The notes: a model not told the origin generated them from the sequence alone. Positions 39,241-52,463 are shown, counted from the first letter of the stretch. The stretch is 64,000 nucleotides of DNA from Moringa oleifera (GCA_021397835.1 JAJFZO010000799.1:3658001-3722000), one strand, 5' to 3'. Translations and numbers: made by a program.

Positions 39241-41710
39241 ATGTTTAATTTTTGTAGAATAAGGAATGTGATAACGTGGAATGTTAAGGCGTTTGAATCA
39301 GGTAGAAGTATTGAATACAGTGGTAGATCTTGCAGAACTAAGGGATACGTGGTTTGACATATGAGCAACTGTTGGGCTTAGTTAAATCTTGTGTGGATTC
39401 CAGGTATGATATTGTACTGCATACACTAGTTACGTCTAAAATCGCAATTAAATTTGAGATTTTGAATGATGTTGATGATGATATATTTTTGTTATATGAC
39501 AAAAATGTAGGTCACCATGTAGTTATGGATTTTGTGGAGAGGAATTTTGTTGAAAACAGACCCACCTTTTATGACGTTGGAATACCAGCATAAATCAATC
39601 CTTTTAATTCTTTCACTGGTAGCAATTAATTTAGTAATGCAATCCCTACTATACAACCCCATCCCCTTATTCAAATTAAGAATTTTTATCACGGGTTCAT
39701 TCTTCCATAATGAAACTCAACATATTGATGAAATCGATGTAGATGAGCAAATAAACTATGATGTTGGGTGTGAATACACGATCCAAGACACTTAACCCAC
39801 TCAACCTACTGACGAAGAACCTATTAATGATTTGTCATCTACATGATCTTTTGTACCACCATATGTGCCACTTTTTTAATCTGAAGCAGCCACCACCATT
39901 AATGATGAGGTTCATTGAAAGTATAAAGTCTCGAGTGCTGAGCTATATTGTATTGCTCTAGCACCTACTATGGAATCAATAGCCTTGATTAACACTTTAC
40001 AAAGAGATCAATTTTTTCCTCATAAAAAAGAGTTAAAATGGTTCTTAGATATGTATGTGTTCATTGAAAATTTTGAATTTAAAGTACTTCAATGTAATAA
40101 ATCAATGCTTGAAGTTGCTTATAGAGAGGAAAATTATTCTTGAAAAGATCGTACTGTGAGAATTGAACAAGGTAAATTCTTTTAAGTTAGATGGTGTGAT
40201 GTGTCACACACTTGCATATTAGAGGAGTTATATCAATGACATCAACAAGTAAGTTTCACTATTATTAGGGAGATAATGACCTAAAAACTATTTACTAATG
40301 CTAGAATCATAAAACCAAATAATATCATGGGTGATATGAAAGAGTTGTATAGTATACCAATATTATATGACAAAGCTTGAAAAGCAAAAAAGTATGCATT
40401 ATCTCTTTAGATATAGTGATCCAACTAAGTCGTATTTGTAATTACTATCATATTATCACATATTGCAAAAGGCAATTTTGAGAACTAGGGCTCACATATG
40501 CATAGAGAATGAGACTAATCGATTTAAGTAGTTTTTGATAGTTCTTGGACAATCATTGAGGAGTTTTATTCAATAATCATATCGATTATTATTATTGATG
40601 CCACTCACTTGAAAAAAAAAAGTTTCAATAGTGTTATGGTTGTAGTAGCAAGCAAGGATGACAATGAACAAATATACCCATTAACATTTGGATATGGTGA
40701 CTCAGAAAACTATAAGGCATGAGAGTGGTTGTTAGGGCAATTGAAAGAAGCTATTGGTCTTATTAAGGATTTATTTATTATTTTAGATCATCATGTGAGT
40801 ATTGAGAAGGGTATCACTAAGGTATTCCCCAGTTTCACGCATGGGTTATATTCTTGGCATATGGCTTATAACATAAAAAATAAACTTAAGAGAGAAAATG
40901 TGTCCAAGATTTTTTTTTAAGGCGATAAGAGCATATCGAGAATTTAAATTCAATCAATTAATGGTCTAGGTACAAGCAAATCACTATAGAGCATTTGAAT
41001 ACATCATGAAGGAAGATATAAAGAAATGGTCACATATGTATTATCTATGGAGATGTTACTAGATCATGACCACTAACATTGTTGAGAGCCTTAGTTCGTG
41101 TATTTAATTCACTCGTGAGTTACCCGTCATGGCTGTTTTGAAATTTATCAAAGATATGATGCAACATTGACTCTTTAATTGACACGAAAAAGCTAAGGCT
41201 AAGAGGTCATAATTAATAAAATGGATCCACTCATTGACGATCGAGAGACAAAAAGTTTCTTTATAAATGATAGCTTCACGTGTAGACTAGCATATATTTC
41301 TAGTCAAACATAAAGGCAAGGAGGTAATAGTCAATTTGAGAGAGCTTACAGGCATTTGCATTGAGTTTCAGGTTGACTTTTTACCTATGCACACACATTG
41401 ATAGCACCCAGGTGAAACACACTTTTATTTAGATAATAATGATAGTAATTTCATCCCTATATAAATTTAGTGTTTCATGTTTTCTTTTATTAATAATACT
41501 AGTAGTCGTTGTATTTTTTGAGGGAATGTAACATTGATTTCATAACCATGTATGATGATTTTAAGAAATATGGTAATTTGGTAATAGTACATAATAAGCT
41601 GATCTATTTAGTTGGTGACAAGTCTAATTGGGATATGCTTGATGAGGTGAGAAATGTTGTGATCTTACTTTCGAATAATGGTAAGCCATCAGGTCGATCA
41701 AGGAAGTAAA
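39241..41710 (+). pseudogene. Decayed Mutator-like (MuDR/MULE) transposase
   Basis: Pieces of a plant MULE transposase occur in order. The N-terminal segment is MTYEQLLGLVKSC (39354 on). The DNA-binding region near 40040-40400 includes FEFKVLQCNKSM and a HTC motif followed by KAKKYAL. The catalytic MULE domain at about 40590-40920 keeps IIDATHLKKKSFN (first acidic residue), YPLTFGYGDSEN, LLGQLKEAIG and FTHGLYSWHM. A C-terminal part with NIVESLSS follows to about 41400. Multiple in-frame stops and shifts make it inactive. Terminal inverted repeats and the 9-bp target duplication were not located. Confidence 0.82.
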
Positions 41711-42349
41711 GAATACCATCTGATGGAGAGATAAAAGCAAAATTGGAAACACATTAGTAATTAACTACTTAAATTATTTTATCTTTAGCATATAATCTTG
41801 GAATGTAGCGTCATTATGCAGGAGTTTCTTCCTAAAATCTATGTTTTTTTTTTTATTTTTAGCTCTAAAACTCTTTTAATCCTTCCAAGAGTCATCTTCC
41901 TCTTGATTCATATATCAAATATAAAATAAAATGAAACTTTGAAAAAATGTCTCATAAACGAATAAAAAACTATGATAAACATATCAAATTAGTCAATGTA
42001 AAACTTAATTATCATGGTGCTACTACAAATAGTACTTCAAAGGCCTACTCCAATCTAAATTCAGGCCCATATTCTTAGCAACGATCCAACCCACAAGAGG
42101 TTAAGCCCAAGTTTGGCACCTTGACCCACTTTGGAGACACAATGCTCAAGCATGGTCTCAGCCACCCTCAAAAGAAAAATGAGGAAGGGTCATCTAATTT
42201 TTTTTTTTTAAAAAACAAAAAGTTAAGGCAAGTATTAGATTCTAAGCGAGTTAACGAATGATGAAATGATTGAGTATAAAAAGGGAACAACGGTCTCAAT
42301 GACAAGATGCATAAATAAAACTACAAAAAAGTTAAAAAAGAGATTTTTA
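41711..42349. other. Spacer between MULE remnant and CACTA element
   Basis: No gene seen. About 42030-42180 is less AT-rich, with short plant-genomic-like sequence of unknown origin. Confidence 0.35.
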
Positions 42350-42532
42350 CATTATTATAAATAAGGGCTTCATTGATAATTAAAAATGATTTTTAATGAT
42401 AATTTTATAACTATCATATTTGTTCGTATCATTAAAAGAAAACTTTTAATGATAGTTCTTATAAAATTGTTGTTAAAAGTATTTTAATTTTTTAAATAAT
42501 TACGAATTAAATATAAATTTTCTAAAATCTGC

Positions 42533-42597
42533 ATATATATATATATATATATATTTATTCACGTTAACCACATCTCTTCTACATATCAACCATATTT

Positions 42598-42640
<43 letters not shown>
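42533..42640. repeat. Paired (AT)n microsatellites
   Basis: (AT) runs at 42533-42554 and 42601-42640, the second being 40 bases long. Both are bordered by AACCACATCTCT/CAACCATATTTCT-like words, suggesting a small local duplication. Confidence 0.85.
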
Positions 42641-42642
<2 letters not shown>

Positions 42643-42959
42643 ACCACATCTCTGTATTTTGCATACATCAACAATGTCTGTCAATGATTTTACTTATATA
42701 TTTCTTGACATAATATCCATATTCGGTATTTGAACGCTAATAGGGATACTATATTAAAAATATTTAATTAGTATAGCATATATAGGTTTATATAAACATA
42801 CCTTAGTAGGAATATTCCCAATAAAACGCATACTACTTGATTCATTCATGACTTGAAATAATTTAAAAAAGCTAATAAATAAAAAAATAATCAAAAACTC
42901 CAAAAAAAATGCTAACATAAATAAAAATATTTTTACTCACGTGGATATGAGCTGATCTA

Positions 42960-43560
42960 GTTCTTGTCAAGAACTATAGTTAAGAGGATCAAAAATGTTG
43001 TACACGAAGACATGTGACTCGATAATCACTAACATCCAGTGAAGCCTACATTATAAATAAATAAATATCAATAATATTGTGAATAAAATTGTTACTAACT
43101 TTAAATAATATTAATATTTACTGCAAGTTATAAGGAAATATCACTACTCTTGTATCACTTGCTTTTATCATTCTATTGGTAAGAAGATGGATTTGGATTC
43201 TACACTCATAGGCATTTTATTTAACAATGTTGATGGATTAGTAAATACAAAATACTTAGCCACGCTAAGTGCAACCAAATCTGTGTAAAGTTTACTGAAA
43301 AAACAAGAGTAAAAAAGTATAAATACAATGTAGTCATACAATAATAAACCTATAAAATATAAAAGATATATGTACACAATGTAACCCTAAATGATGAGAA
43401 CACTTAACTCTTCCATATGATAAAATTTGATGATATCATCTTAAGTCATAAACACTTGTCCCTTCGTACCAAAGATATTCGTGTAAGGTATTTCTATTAC
43501 TTCATCAAATAACATCTTCTTCTTGAAATTGTTATACATCTTTTGCAATGATGGCGATAG
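42960..43560 (-). pseudogene. Ulp1-like (C48) peptidase remnant of CACTA ORF2
   Basis: On the minus strand about 43390-43560 reads LSPSLQKMYNNFKKK, then EIPYTNIFGT and DIIKFYHMEEL. That resembles the region before the peptidase in CACTA second proteins. Further on, at about 42985-43040, HWMLVIIESHVFVYNIFD matches the catalytic His-Trp segment (HWxLxVI...VYxxD) of Ulp1-type cysteine peptidases. The catalytic Cys segment could not be read with confidence. It is broken by stops and frame changes. Confidence 0.6.
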
Positions 43561-44999
43561 CCTAATAAAAAACACTTGGTGCAATTATTGTGTTTTTGAC
43601 AATATTAGTACCATCTTAACTAGCAACTTACCTTGTTCTTTTTTAATCAATAGTTGAAAAAAGTGTTTAGTATTAATAGATTAAAATTATAATATATATT
43701 TTACAAAAATATTATCACATGTACACCAATAATAATCCAATCAAGCAACAACATAACCAAATGGAGAAGAAACAGTAGTCAATCCATCATAGCATCACCA
43801 TGAATAGCTACATCCACTATGATCCTAACATCACCATAAGCTAGTAGATGCCCATGGATCATTTGATTAAGGATATGAACCATAAAGATAATCCCACTTG
43901 CCATTATATAGTCTGAAGGATGGATGAGCATCTTACATGACTCATAGTACAATGATCCAAAAAACCATAAATTACATTCTTAACATTATTAATATCCTGT
44001 TCACTATAAATAGTACATGACATATCTTAATATTATATAGTGCAGGTGTTAGTGGTTTGATGATGTGGGTGACTAAGTTGTTGAACATTCTTCATCATCC
44101 AATAATCCAACCATATTGTTGCTAGTTTTGCTCGAATAAAATTGCATGGTAAATTATTTTAGTAAACATCAATTTTGTTTGTCATAATATTTTTCAAAAT
44201 ATCTTTATACTCCACGAACTACCTCATCATCTTTGTCAATTGTTGCTGATCTAACTACATACATTGAGGGACACTCAACTTTTTGGCATTTCCAAAATAA
44301 AATATTATAGTCACCCGTGATCCTTGACCTTTGATTCGTCCGAGGTGTTTACATGTATAAGAGCTTCTGTGAGCACATAAATCTACCCTATACGATTTGC
44401 ATCATTAACTTATCCTACAATTATTATAATAAAATTAATCACTCATCATGAAATTTAAATCTAAAAAGAGTAAATAATAATGATAACTAATATGATACTT
44501 ACAATTATCTCACCACATGCCCAACTAGTTTTATTAATATATATTTTTTTATTTTATCGTGTTACCTTCCATAATGCAATACGATCAATTTGTTCATAAC
44601 TACTTAATGCTTGTTTCTTTCAATAACATGAAAAAAGAACATGTCAAAATTTAAGAATAAATAATTACATAAATATATCACCAATCAGTAACATAAAAAA
44701 TGAAAAATAACTCATAATTTCTCTATCCAACCTTATAAACCCCTTTTTAATAAGACGGTTGTCGTGCACATTTTTTTCTTTTTTCTTTTATTATTTCTTT
44801 CTTTTGTTATAATATAAATGCACATCAATATTTTTTAAAAAATGATCAAATAAATAAATTCACTAATGCAAAGCTATACTTGAAACTCTATTGATAGGCG
44901 AAAGTTCATAAAGTCCTGTTGCACCTTAAGATCTATGACAGTCTTATATTCTTCAGGTGCAAATTACAAGAATTCTAAGTCATCCATATAAGAAAATAT

Positions 45000-47900
45000 G
45001 TGCTTCGAATTAAGATTGGTCTTGAAGTTTCAATATTTGTTTGCAGTAGGCTGAAGTAAATATCTATTTATATTCTTATCAATGTCATGTGTCTCCTACA
45101 AAGCATTATTAAAAAAAAAAATCCATTAGTATAAATCAATTAATTAGCAATAGTCCAATATAAAAGTAATACTTTGTATTCCATTTAATATACCAATATT
45201 ATCTCTCAAATCTTATTCTTTATTTTATTAGTTATTGAGATGCCACTTCTCAATATTTATGGGTACTATACTACATACAATAACTTTAATGTAGCTATTA
45301 AATTGGGTGTCATTCCTCCCAATAGACTGATTGTTGTTATTTACCTCAACTGTGAGCTTTATAACAAAAACACGACTCTTAATTATCTTTGACATGGTAG
45401 TGATGCCTCGTTTTTAGGTCCTTAAAAGCCATCACTTGAGTGTCCAAAAAGATCCATCAAAATCTACAAACAAATTAACATATAATTAATATCAACATAT
45501 TCGTAACATATTAATAATCAATAAAAATAAAACATGATAAACACCATAAAGTTAATAATAATAATAATAAAACGTATATAACTTTAACATGATAGGTCCC
45601 AAACTTATAATCCTTAACCATCTTCCTAAGTATATATGAGATAGTGATAATCCATTTGGTCAAATAGGTCAACAAATGACAAATTGTTACAAAAATGCAT
45701 ATGGTCCACTCCAATTTCACCCAACTATCTTCTTCATCATAGTCTTTTCGAGATGTTGACATTATTTTAAATCATTCGGCATTAATTAGATCTTCAATAT
45801 TAAATACCTGTCTTGCTTATAAAGCTAATATAATTGATCGTTTTTGTGTCTAATCTGATTGAGATCAATTAGCACAACTCGTAAATCATCAACTTTGACA
45901 CCGTTACTATTTCAATCCAATCACATTTAAAAATTGACACTCCAAACATTGTGTAATCTAGTTCTTGTATAACTCCATAAAATGATAAATCAACGTATAC
46001 TAGATTTTTATCCTTAACACTAAAGATTTGCGTAGTGTTGGAACTAGAGTTACACCATTATTTTAATGGATCCTTGAATTATCTTGATATTCTGTGTAAA
46101 AGCGACAATTGTTAATGATATATTCAGGATACTTAATTAATGTGGAACGAGGACCATGGCAATTCATCATAACATTGATGAGTTATTATCATTGGACAAT
46201 GAAAGTTTGTTCTCAACCTATATCATAAAATATATTAGATGAACCATATAAGGAATAGATTTAATATTTAGATAACTGTAACCATTCTTATTCATATGTG
46301 GAGTTGATTATTTAAGGTCCAACTCTGTTTATCATGCAACTATTTAAGTACATTTTTAATGGGATTATCAACTCTTAATTAATTTAAATACTCACTACAT
46401 AATGAGAATAAATTATTAAATAATAATTTAATATTTATTTAATATTTTAATAATTAATGAGTTATAAAATTTACCATATATATGGTTGAACTTCACTCAT
46501 ATTCATTAAAACATAAAAATGAGATGATGAAGTAACCATTGTCAACTTTCTTAAGACTTCCACTAGTGAGACTTTTCTTATTTTGAGTTAAGTGATCAAA
46601 TACATTCTTTCATAGAGGAATCCCAATGACATCTATAATAGATAAATAATCCATGCAGAATTCTAAATGCCTCTTCGACAATGTATGACTTAGCAATACT
46701 ACCCTTAAGTCTATTACGATTTCAAACATAATGTTTTAATACTTTCAAATATCTTCCAAATGAGTACATCCATCATAAATATATAAGACCACATAATTTT
46801 ATTTCTCTGATAAGATAAATAGTGAGATGAACCATAATATTAAAGAAGCTTGATGAAAATACTTCTCCATCAAACAAAGTGTTATCATAAGTTTGCTTTA
46901 GATTTCATCCAATTTTAAGATATCCGCTACCTTTTAACCAACAAAGTAAAAAACATACAAAGTCTAATGAGAGCATATCTAACATGTTTGAGCAACACAC
47001 TTTGTTAAAGCAATGGATAAGAGTTATTGCATTAAGATGTAACAATCATTTGACTTTAACCCATATAGTTTCAAGTCTTCCATGGATATTAAATTTCTAA
47101 TGTTCAAAGAATACCTATCTAGCACCTTAATCTCATTGAAAACTTTATAAAATCCTAGAAAAAGTGTAGCATGTAGGCAATAAAAAAGTATGATTACTAT
47201 GAATTTGTGGCTCTAATTTAGACCTTAAACTAATCTTTTTAACCCATCTAGCAAATAACTCATATTTAGACTTTCCAATAATATCAAGTAATATCCCAAG
47301 AAGATTGTCACAAATGTTCTTTTCAATGTGCATAACATCTAGCACATGTTTGACATGCATGGACTTTCAGTATGGTAAGTTTAAGAAAATTGATCTCTTT
47401 TTTCAACACCATGAAATGACATCTTCTTTATTCATTGTGCCTTGTTTCTTCAACTTTTTCCATGAATTTGCTAAATCTTGAAATCCATTTAAGTCTTCTT
47501 GGCTACTTAATGGTTGGGGAGCTATTCTGACTTCTTGTTCATCATTGAAGGCATTTTTTTATCTATAGTAAAGATGATGTCGTGGTAAGAATCTTTTGTC
47601 TCCAGCATATGAAATCTTTCTACTATATTGTAAATGACATGCATGAGTCTTCTCGGTACATATAAGATAAGCATAATAACATTTAATAGTATAACCAAAT
47701 AAATTATCATATGTAGGAAAATCATTGATTGTCCATAACAAAACAGCTTTCAAGTTGAATGACTCATTGCGGTATGCATCATATACATCTGCACTAGTGT
47801 CTCATAACATTTTCAAGTCTTCGATGAGTGGAGCCAAGTAAACATCAATATCATTACTAAGTTATTTAGGACCTAATATTAATAATGTCAACATCATGAT

Positions 47901-48853
47901 TCTAAGCTAAGTTATTTAGGACCTAATATTAATAATGTCAACATCATAAACTTTCTCTTCATTGTTAATCATGGTGGCAAATTATAATTCACAATAATCA
48001 CCTGCTAATAATTATATCGACTACTCAATATACTATAGGGATTAATCCTATCGACTGATATAGCAAAGTCTTAAGTTCTAGATTTTAAAGCAAATCCTAG
48101 CCACATGTAGTCAACCAATTTTTATGATGGTGTATCTGATTGGTACCTCAATCAACCATCAATTTTCATTTGATTTGCATGTCATGTAAGGGGTTTTGAT
48201 ATTTCAAACTTCTAAATATTTTTTTAAATTTTTGTATTAGTGAAAAGTACCATAACACCTTAGTAGGCACATTAATTTTTATTTTGTTGTTGTTCTTCAT
48301 TACTTTTCATCTTGAAAATCCATAAGTTCGACACTAGATGTCATTGTGAAACACTTTTTGATATAATATGCAATCATTTGAAATGCATGGAGTTTTTGAT
48401 TGGATCAATTATATTTTGCCTTCAAATTGTAAAGTTTAACAAAAGCAGATAATTTAATAAACTTCATTGATTGAAGATACAGAGATTTCTTGGCCATCAC
48501 CAAGTAATTTTTCAAAGTGGTTAAGTTAATTACTATCATAAATGTCTTTTGCACCATCTTTACAGTGTTATCAACTTCTTCAATATGTTTGACCTCCCTA
48601 ATAACACTTGATTTTCTTACTAATAGAAGACTTAACAATACATGTTTCTCTGTGCTATCTAATTTTGATAGCTTCTATCAACTCCATATACATATAAATA
48701 ATTTCGTACCTCATGTGGAGTATAACGCTTCATATTACCACATTTAATATACAGACACCGAACTAATTCAGAGTTATCACTATTTCGAACAATATAATCC
48801 AAATAGTTATTTATCCTTACATAATATAGTTCTGACCTTCTACCACCGAACAT
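45000..48853 (-). pseudogene. Decayed CACTA TNP2-like transposase
   Basis: On the minus strand, from the N-terminus: 48853-48659 resembles the transposase-associated domain (SELVRCLYIKCGNMKRYTP, then YGVDRSY). 47753-47559 reads as the core TNP2 block LLWTINDFPTYDNLFGYT with RRFLPRHH-like KRFLPRHHLYY. 47360-47145 carries LDVMHIEKNICDNLLGILL and the later LLPTCYT. About 46660-46760 retains LKGSIAKSYIVEEAF of the C-terminal DUF4218-like part. About 45250-45400 retains a NNQSIGRNDTQF-like piece. Stops, frameshifts and a 50-bp duplication disable it. In an active element this enzyme cuts and joins the CACTA ends. Confidence 0.82.
47857..47947. repeat. 50-bp-period tandem duplication inside TNP2 remnant
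   Basis: The segment CTAAGTTATTTAGGACCTAA ... ACATCAT occurs at 47857-47897 and again at 47907-47947, with period 50. Since 50 is not a multiple of three, it shifts the transposase frame. Confidence 0.9.
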
Positions 48854-48999
48854 TCAATTATTATCAATTTTGAAGTTTAGAACTCTTTATATTAGAAATA
48901 TGAAGTAATTATATACATATAAGTATAAAACATAGCAATAGTTATAATGATTATAAATTAAATAGTATCCAATTAGCTTTTTATTAAACAATTATGCAC

Positions 49000-49610
49000 G
49001 TATATGAGTAAAATCTAATGAATTAGTTAACATGTGTGATTAATTAATTAATTTATTAACAAAGTGACATATAATTAATTAATTATCTAATAAACATCTA
49101 AATAATCACATATTAATTAATTTAAATTTCATAAATTAATTAACATGTTAAGAACATCTAGTTATCATATAATTAGTTAGTATCTAGTTAATTATTTATT
49201 TAATTGATAAGTTATCTAATTAAATAATTAACATATAACTAACATCTAATTAATAAATTAATTATGTAATTAAATAAATAACATATAACTAACATGTAAT
49301 TAATTAATTAATATCTAATTAATTAATTTATAACTACTAAGTTAATTAATATCTAATTAATTAATAAACATCTAATTTCTTTAGAAGCATCTAACTAGTT
49401 TATTAATTAAAATCCAAATAACATCAATTTAAGTAACAACTACTTAATTAGATAATTAAAATCTAATTCATTAATTATCTAAGTAATCTCAAATTAATTA
49501 ATTAAGATATAGCTAATTATCATCAAATAAATTCATCAAAATATGAATTCATCAATATATAAATTCATCTAACATCTACTTAATTCATTAATTAATTTAT
49601 CATATATAAC
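49000..49610. repeat. Low-complexity TAATTAATTAA array
   Basis: About 600 bp are built from variants of AACATCTAATTAATTAATT, with TAATTA cores repeated dozens of times in irregular order. It lies in the 5' (transcriptional) part of the CACTA element, upstream of the transposase start. Confidence 0.75.
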
Positions 49611-50089
49611 ATTATCAAAATATAAATTCAACATGTATCCATCATTCCCTAATATACTCATTCGGACATACTTACAAAAAAAAAATCCAAATTTTATTAA
49701 TAAAAATTTATCAAACACATCCAAACCATTCTTAGGTACCTAAATACTTGATTATCATCCACCAAATCATACCAATTAACCAAATCTAAAGATAATTTTA
49801 GTTCCTTAAATTTATTCTTCAAACTCAAACTAAATTGAATAAATCTTAATAAAAAAAAAACTTGTATATTGAAGACCAACAAAATGAATATTCAAGCTTC
49901 TTGGACAATTCCAAATCTAATCAACTTCTTGGCTGCTTGATTAGATCGGAAGAGTTGATGGAAGAAGAATAAAAGGGGAGGCGCGGCTGCAAGCTACTGC
50001 TGCTTCTACGGTTTGTAGTAGCTATGTAAGGTTATGAAGGCTATCCTTTAACATCAATTCTATAAAAACTGGTATTAAAGGCCAAATTT

Positions 50090-50400
50090 AATGTTAGTTC
50101 AAAGAAAGTAGCATTAAATGAGGCATTCAATATTAGTTAAAAAGCAACCGATGTTGAAGTCTGTTAATGAAAACACTTCAACGTCACTTGCTAAGAAACT
50201 ATCATTCAATGTCAGTTGAAAAGCAACTGACATTGAAGTCTTTGTTGTAGTACTCTTCAATGTCAATTCTTCCAAAACAGACATTAAAACTGATACTTTT
50301 AATGCTAGTTTTTCAGAACTAATATTAAAAAATTAATGAAATTTTTTATGAAAGTTTTTGGGAGAACTGTCATTAATTTGCCATCATTGGTTCTATCTTT
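50090..50400. repeat. CACTA subterminal repeat array
   Basis: Several copies of a CAATGTCAGTTGAAAAG-like word occur in both orientations, for example TTCAATGTCAGTTGAAAAGC followed at once by AACTGACATTGAAG, which forms a near-perfect palindrome at about 50206-50240. Such arrays in CACTA elements bind the accessory transposase. Confidence 0.7.
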
Positions 50401-50410
50401 TGTAACAATG

Positions 50411-51500
50411 CTAAACCATGTTCAACGGAGAACAACACTACCTAATTTAAAAGGGAAGCACAAGGGAAGAGGTTTAAGATGGCATGTAAACCCTTAATGT
50501 TGCCACTTTAAATTGTTTACTTATGGGTCATGAAGTTGGAGACTTGGGCTAGCCATTCGGGTTGGATATTGTCTAATATGGAAAATAGTTCGGCTCCCCA
50601 CTTTGGGTTTAATTTGATTGTTGACTAGACTCTATTTTGGGCTTTTATAACTGCCCTTAATTGCATGGGCTTTGAAATTATCTTTCATGCTACAAGATTA
50701 CTAGTGGGCTTTGGTCTCCTTATCTGGGTCCCCTTTCCCTGGGCTTGGGAAGCAATATGACTACTCTACCTTACATTTGGATTCCCTTTTGATCCTTTGT
50801 GTTTAGCGAACTCTAACACAATCACCAAATTACAAGTGCTGTGGAAATAAGATGGACATCATATTTGTTGAGCTATATTTTATGTATAAAGTCTATTGCT
50901 TAAATCATTTTAATCAGTATTATGGAACTGACATGCTTATTACTTAACTAGTTGTTTACCATCAATTTAAAACATTCCAATGTTTCATATTTGCAATTCA
51001 TCTAAGTTCTTCAAATTCTTTCTTTCCTTTTTGAAGTTTCTGATTTGTTTGGAGGTCTTTTTATGTAGTCTCTTTTTCTTTTTCTTAAGTGGCTAATAAT
51101 GGTGAATAAATTTATATGTCTTGCATATGATTGATCACCTTTTTTTTTTTTTTTTGTCAATCTTTTCCTTCGGCTGTGCAATGAAAGCAACCAGAGAAAA
51201 AAGAAAGAAAATAAAAGATATTGGTAGCTTCCCCACAAGATAAATAAGGGCGGTTTTGTCAGTTCAATGGAAAGAAGAGTGAAGAGCCTTTCCCAAATAA
51301 TTGTATGAGAAGCCAAGCATATCTTGAAAGGATCTGGTTTCATAGTCTCAAACAGTAACTTAATCTTCTTGAATCTGTCCTGGCACTGTACAAATGCTCT
51401 AACGCAAAGATGTCTTAATTTATGTAACAAGACGGCCAGAGTTTTCACATAAATTAATATTCATGGTTACCATTAACATAAATATTTATGTACGTGTCTT
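50411..51500. other. Intergenic DNA, no gene called
   Basis: Transcript-like composition in places. The minus-strand frame 51011-51448 (145 codons) is Lys/Leu-rich without any domain. It overlaps a poly-T run and is judged fortuitous. Confidence 0.35.
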
Positions 51501-51501
51501 T

Positions 51502-51677
51502 ATCTCTCTCTCTCTCTCTCCATACATATGTACATGCACGCATGTTTATACATAAGGTTGCTTGAAGGTCTTTTAACATTTTGGTATCCCAGAGACAGGA
51601 GACACAAAGGAATTTAACCATATTGGCCTCTGGATGATGGCCATGAAATTGAGGAGAGAGAGAGAGAAAGAGAGAGA
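51502..51677. repeat. Facing (CT)n and (GA)n tracts
   Basis: A CT run at 51502-51520 and an interrupted GA run at 51654-51677 are inverted relative to each other, with 133 bp between them. A transcript across both could fold into a stem of about 19 bp. Confidence 0.7.
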
Positions 51678-52417
51678 AAAAGACAGATTCCAAAAAAAGT
51701 CGTCCTCATCATATCTAACACCCACATATACATTGAATCAATGTTCAGATTTATCATAAAATTAGTGATAAATAGTTCGCTAAAATAAGTCATTTTCAAA
51801 TAATGGAGCAGTCAAATTTGAGATCTGGGCTAACAGTGGAGACATGGAAAAGGGAATCACATTTTCAGATCTTCTATTTGCTAAGATCCAAAGATTTATG
51901 TCCACTGCATGCAATCGTGTTTGTTGTAGAAAACCATCATCTCATCAGGAAACTGCCAAAATGTATAAAGCATCGATTCATTAACACCACTTATAAAATT
52001 ATTCTTCCACAGATAAATGTTTACACCACGCAATTATTCAAAAAAGGAAAAAGTGTTGTATATCCTTAAATTTTTTTAAAAAAATAGTTGTAATATTTAT
52101 TAATATTTGATTTGCATGAATTGACTAGGAGATTACATTTTATGGTTATATATCTGTTCTACAGAAAAAAAAAATAAAGAAATAAATAATTGGGATAGGT
52201 TAGGCCCCTCAAGGTTCCATCCTGTTTTTACTGCTTACGTGAAATGAAGGCTACAATGTATGATTGCACGTTGGTTCTTTTATAAAGGAAGGGACTTTTG
52301 ATCCTTGCGTTTGATGCTTTGACTTTTGGACTTGCACAGCCTAACTTCTCTTTTCGGATTTAAAGAAAGAGTCTCCCCACTCACATGGTTTGCTTCTCGA
52401 GCCATCACCATTCAACT

Positions 52418-52418
<1 letters not shown>

Positions 52419-52460
<42 letters not shown>
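52419..52460 (+). repeat. (GA)21 microsatellite
   Basis: A perfect 42-base GA dinucleotide run bounded by CTC and TCTTTTG. It is the longest GA tract in the window. Confidence 0.95.

Positions 52461-52463
<3 letters not shown>

Larger units (their letters stand above)
42350..50410 (-). mobile_element. Large decayed CACTA (En/Spm) transposon
   Basis: About 8.1 kb. The right end, read on the minus strand, starts CATTGTTACAAAAGATAGAA at 50410. The left end starts CATTATTATAAATAAGGG at 42350. They align as degenerate inverted repeats of CACTACAAGAAA type. Flanking triplets are TTA (left) and CTA (right), a one-base-imperfect target duplication. Subterminal direct and inverted repeats occupy about 50090-50400. 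The coding direction is minus, with TNP2-like transposase and Ulp1-like remnants. Many stops and indels show it is no longer autonomous. Confidence 0.75.

Noticed and set aside
51011..51448. 145-codon minus-strand frame
   Set aside because: Lys/Leu-rich, crosses a homopolymer run, no motif or supporting splice context.
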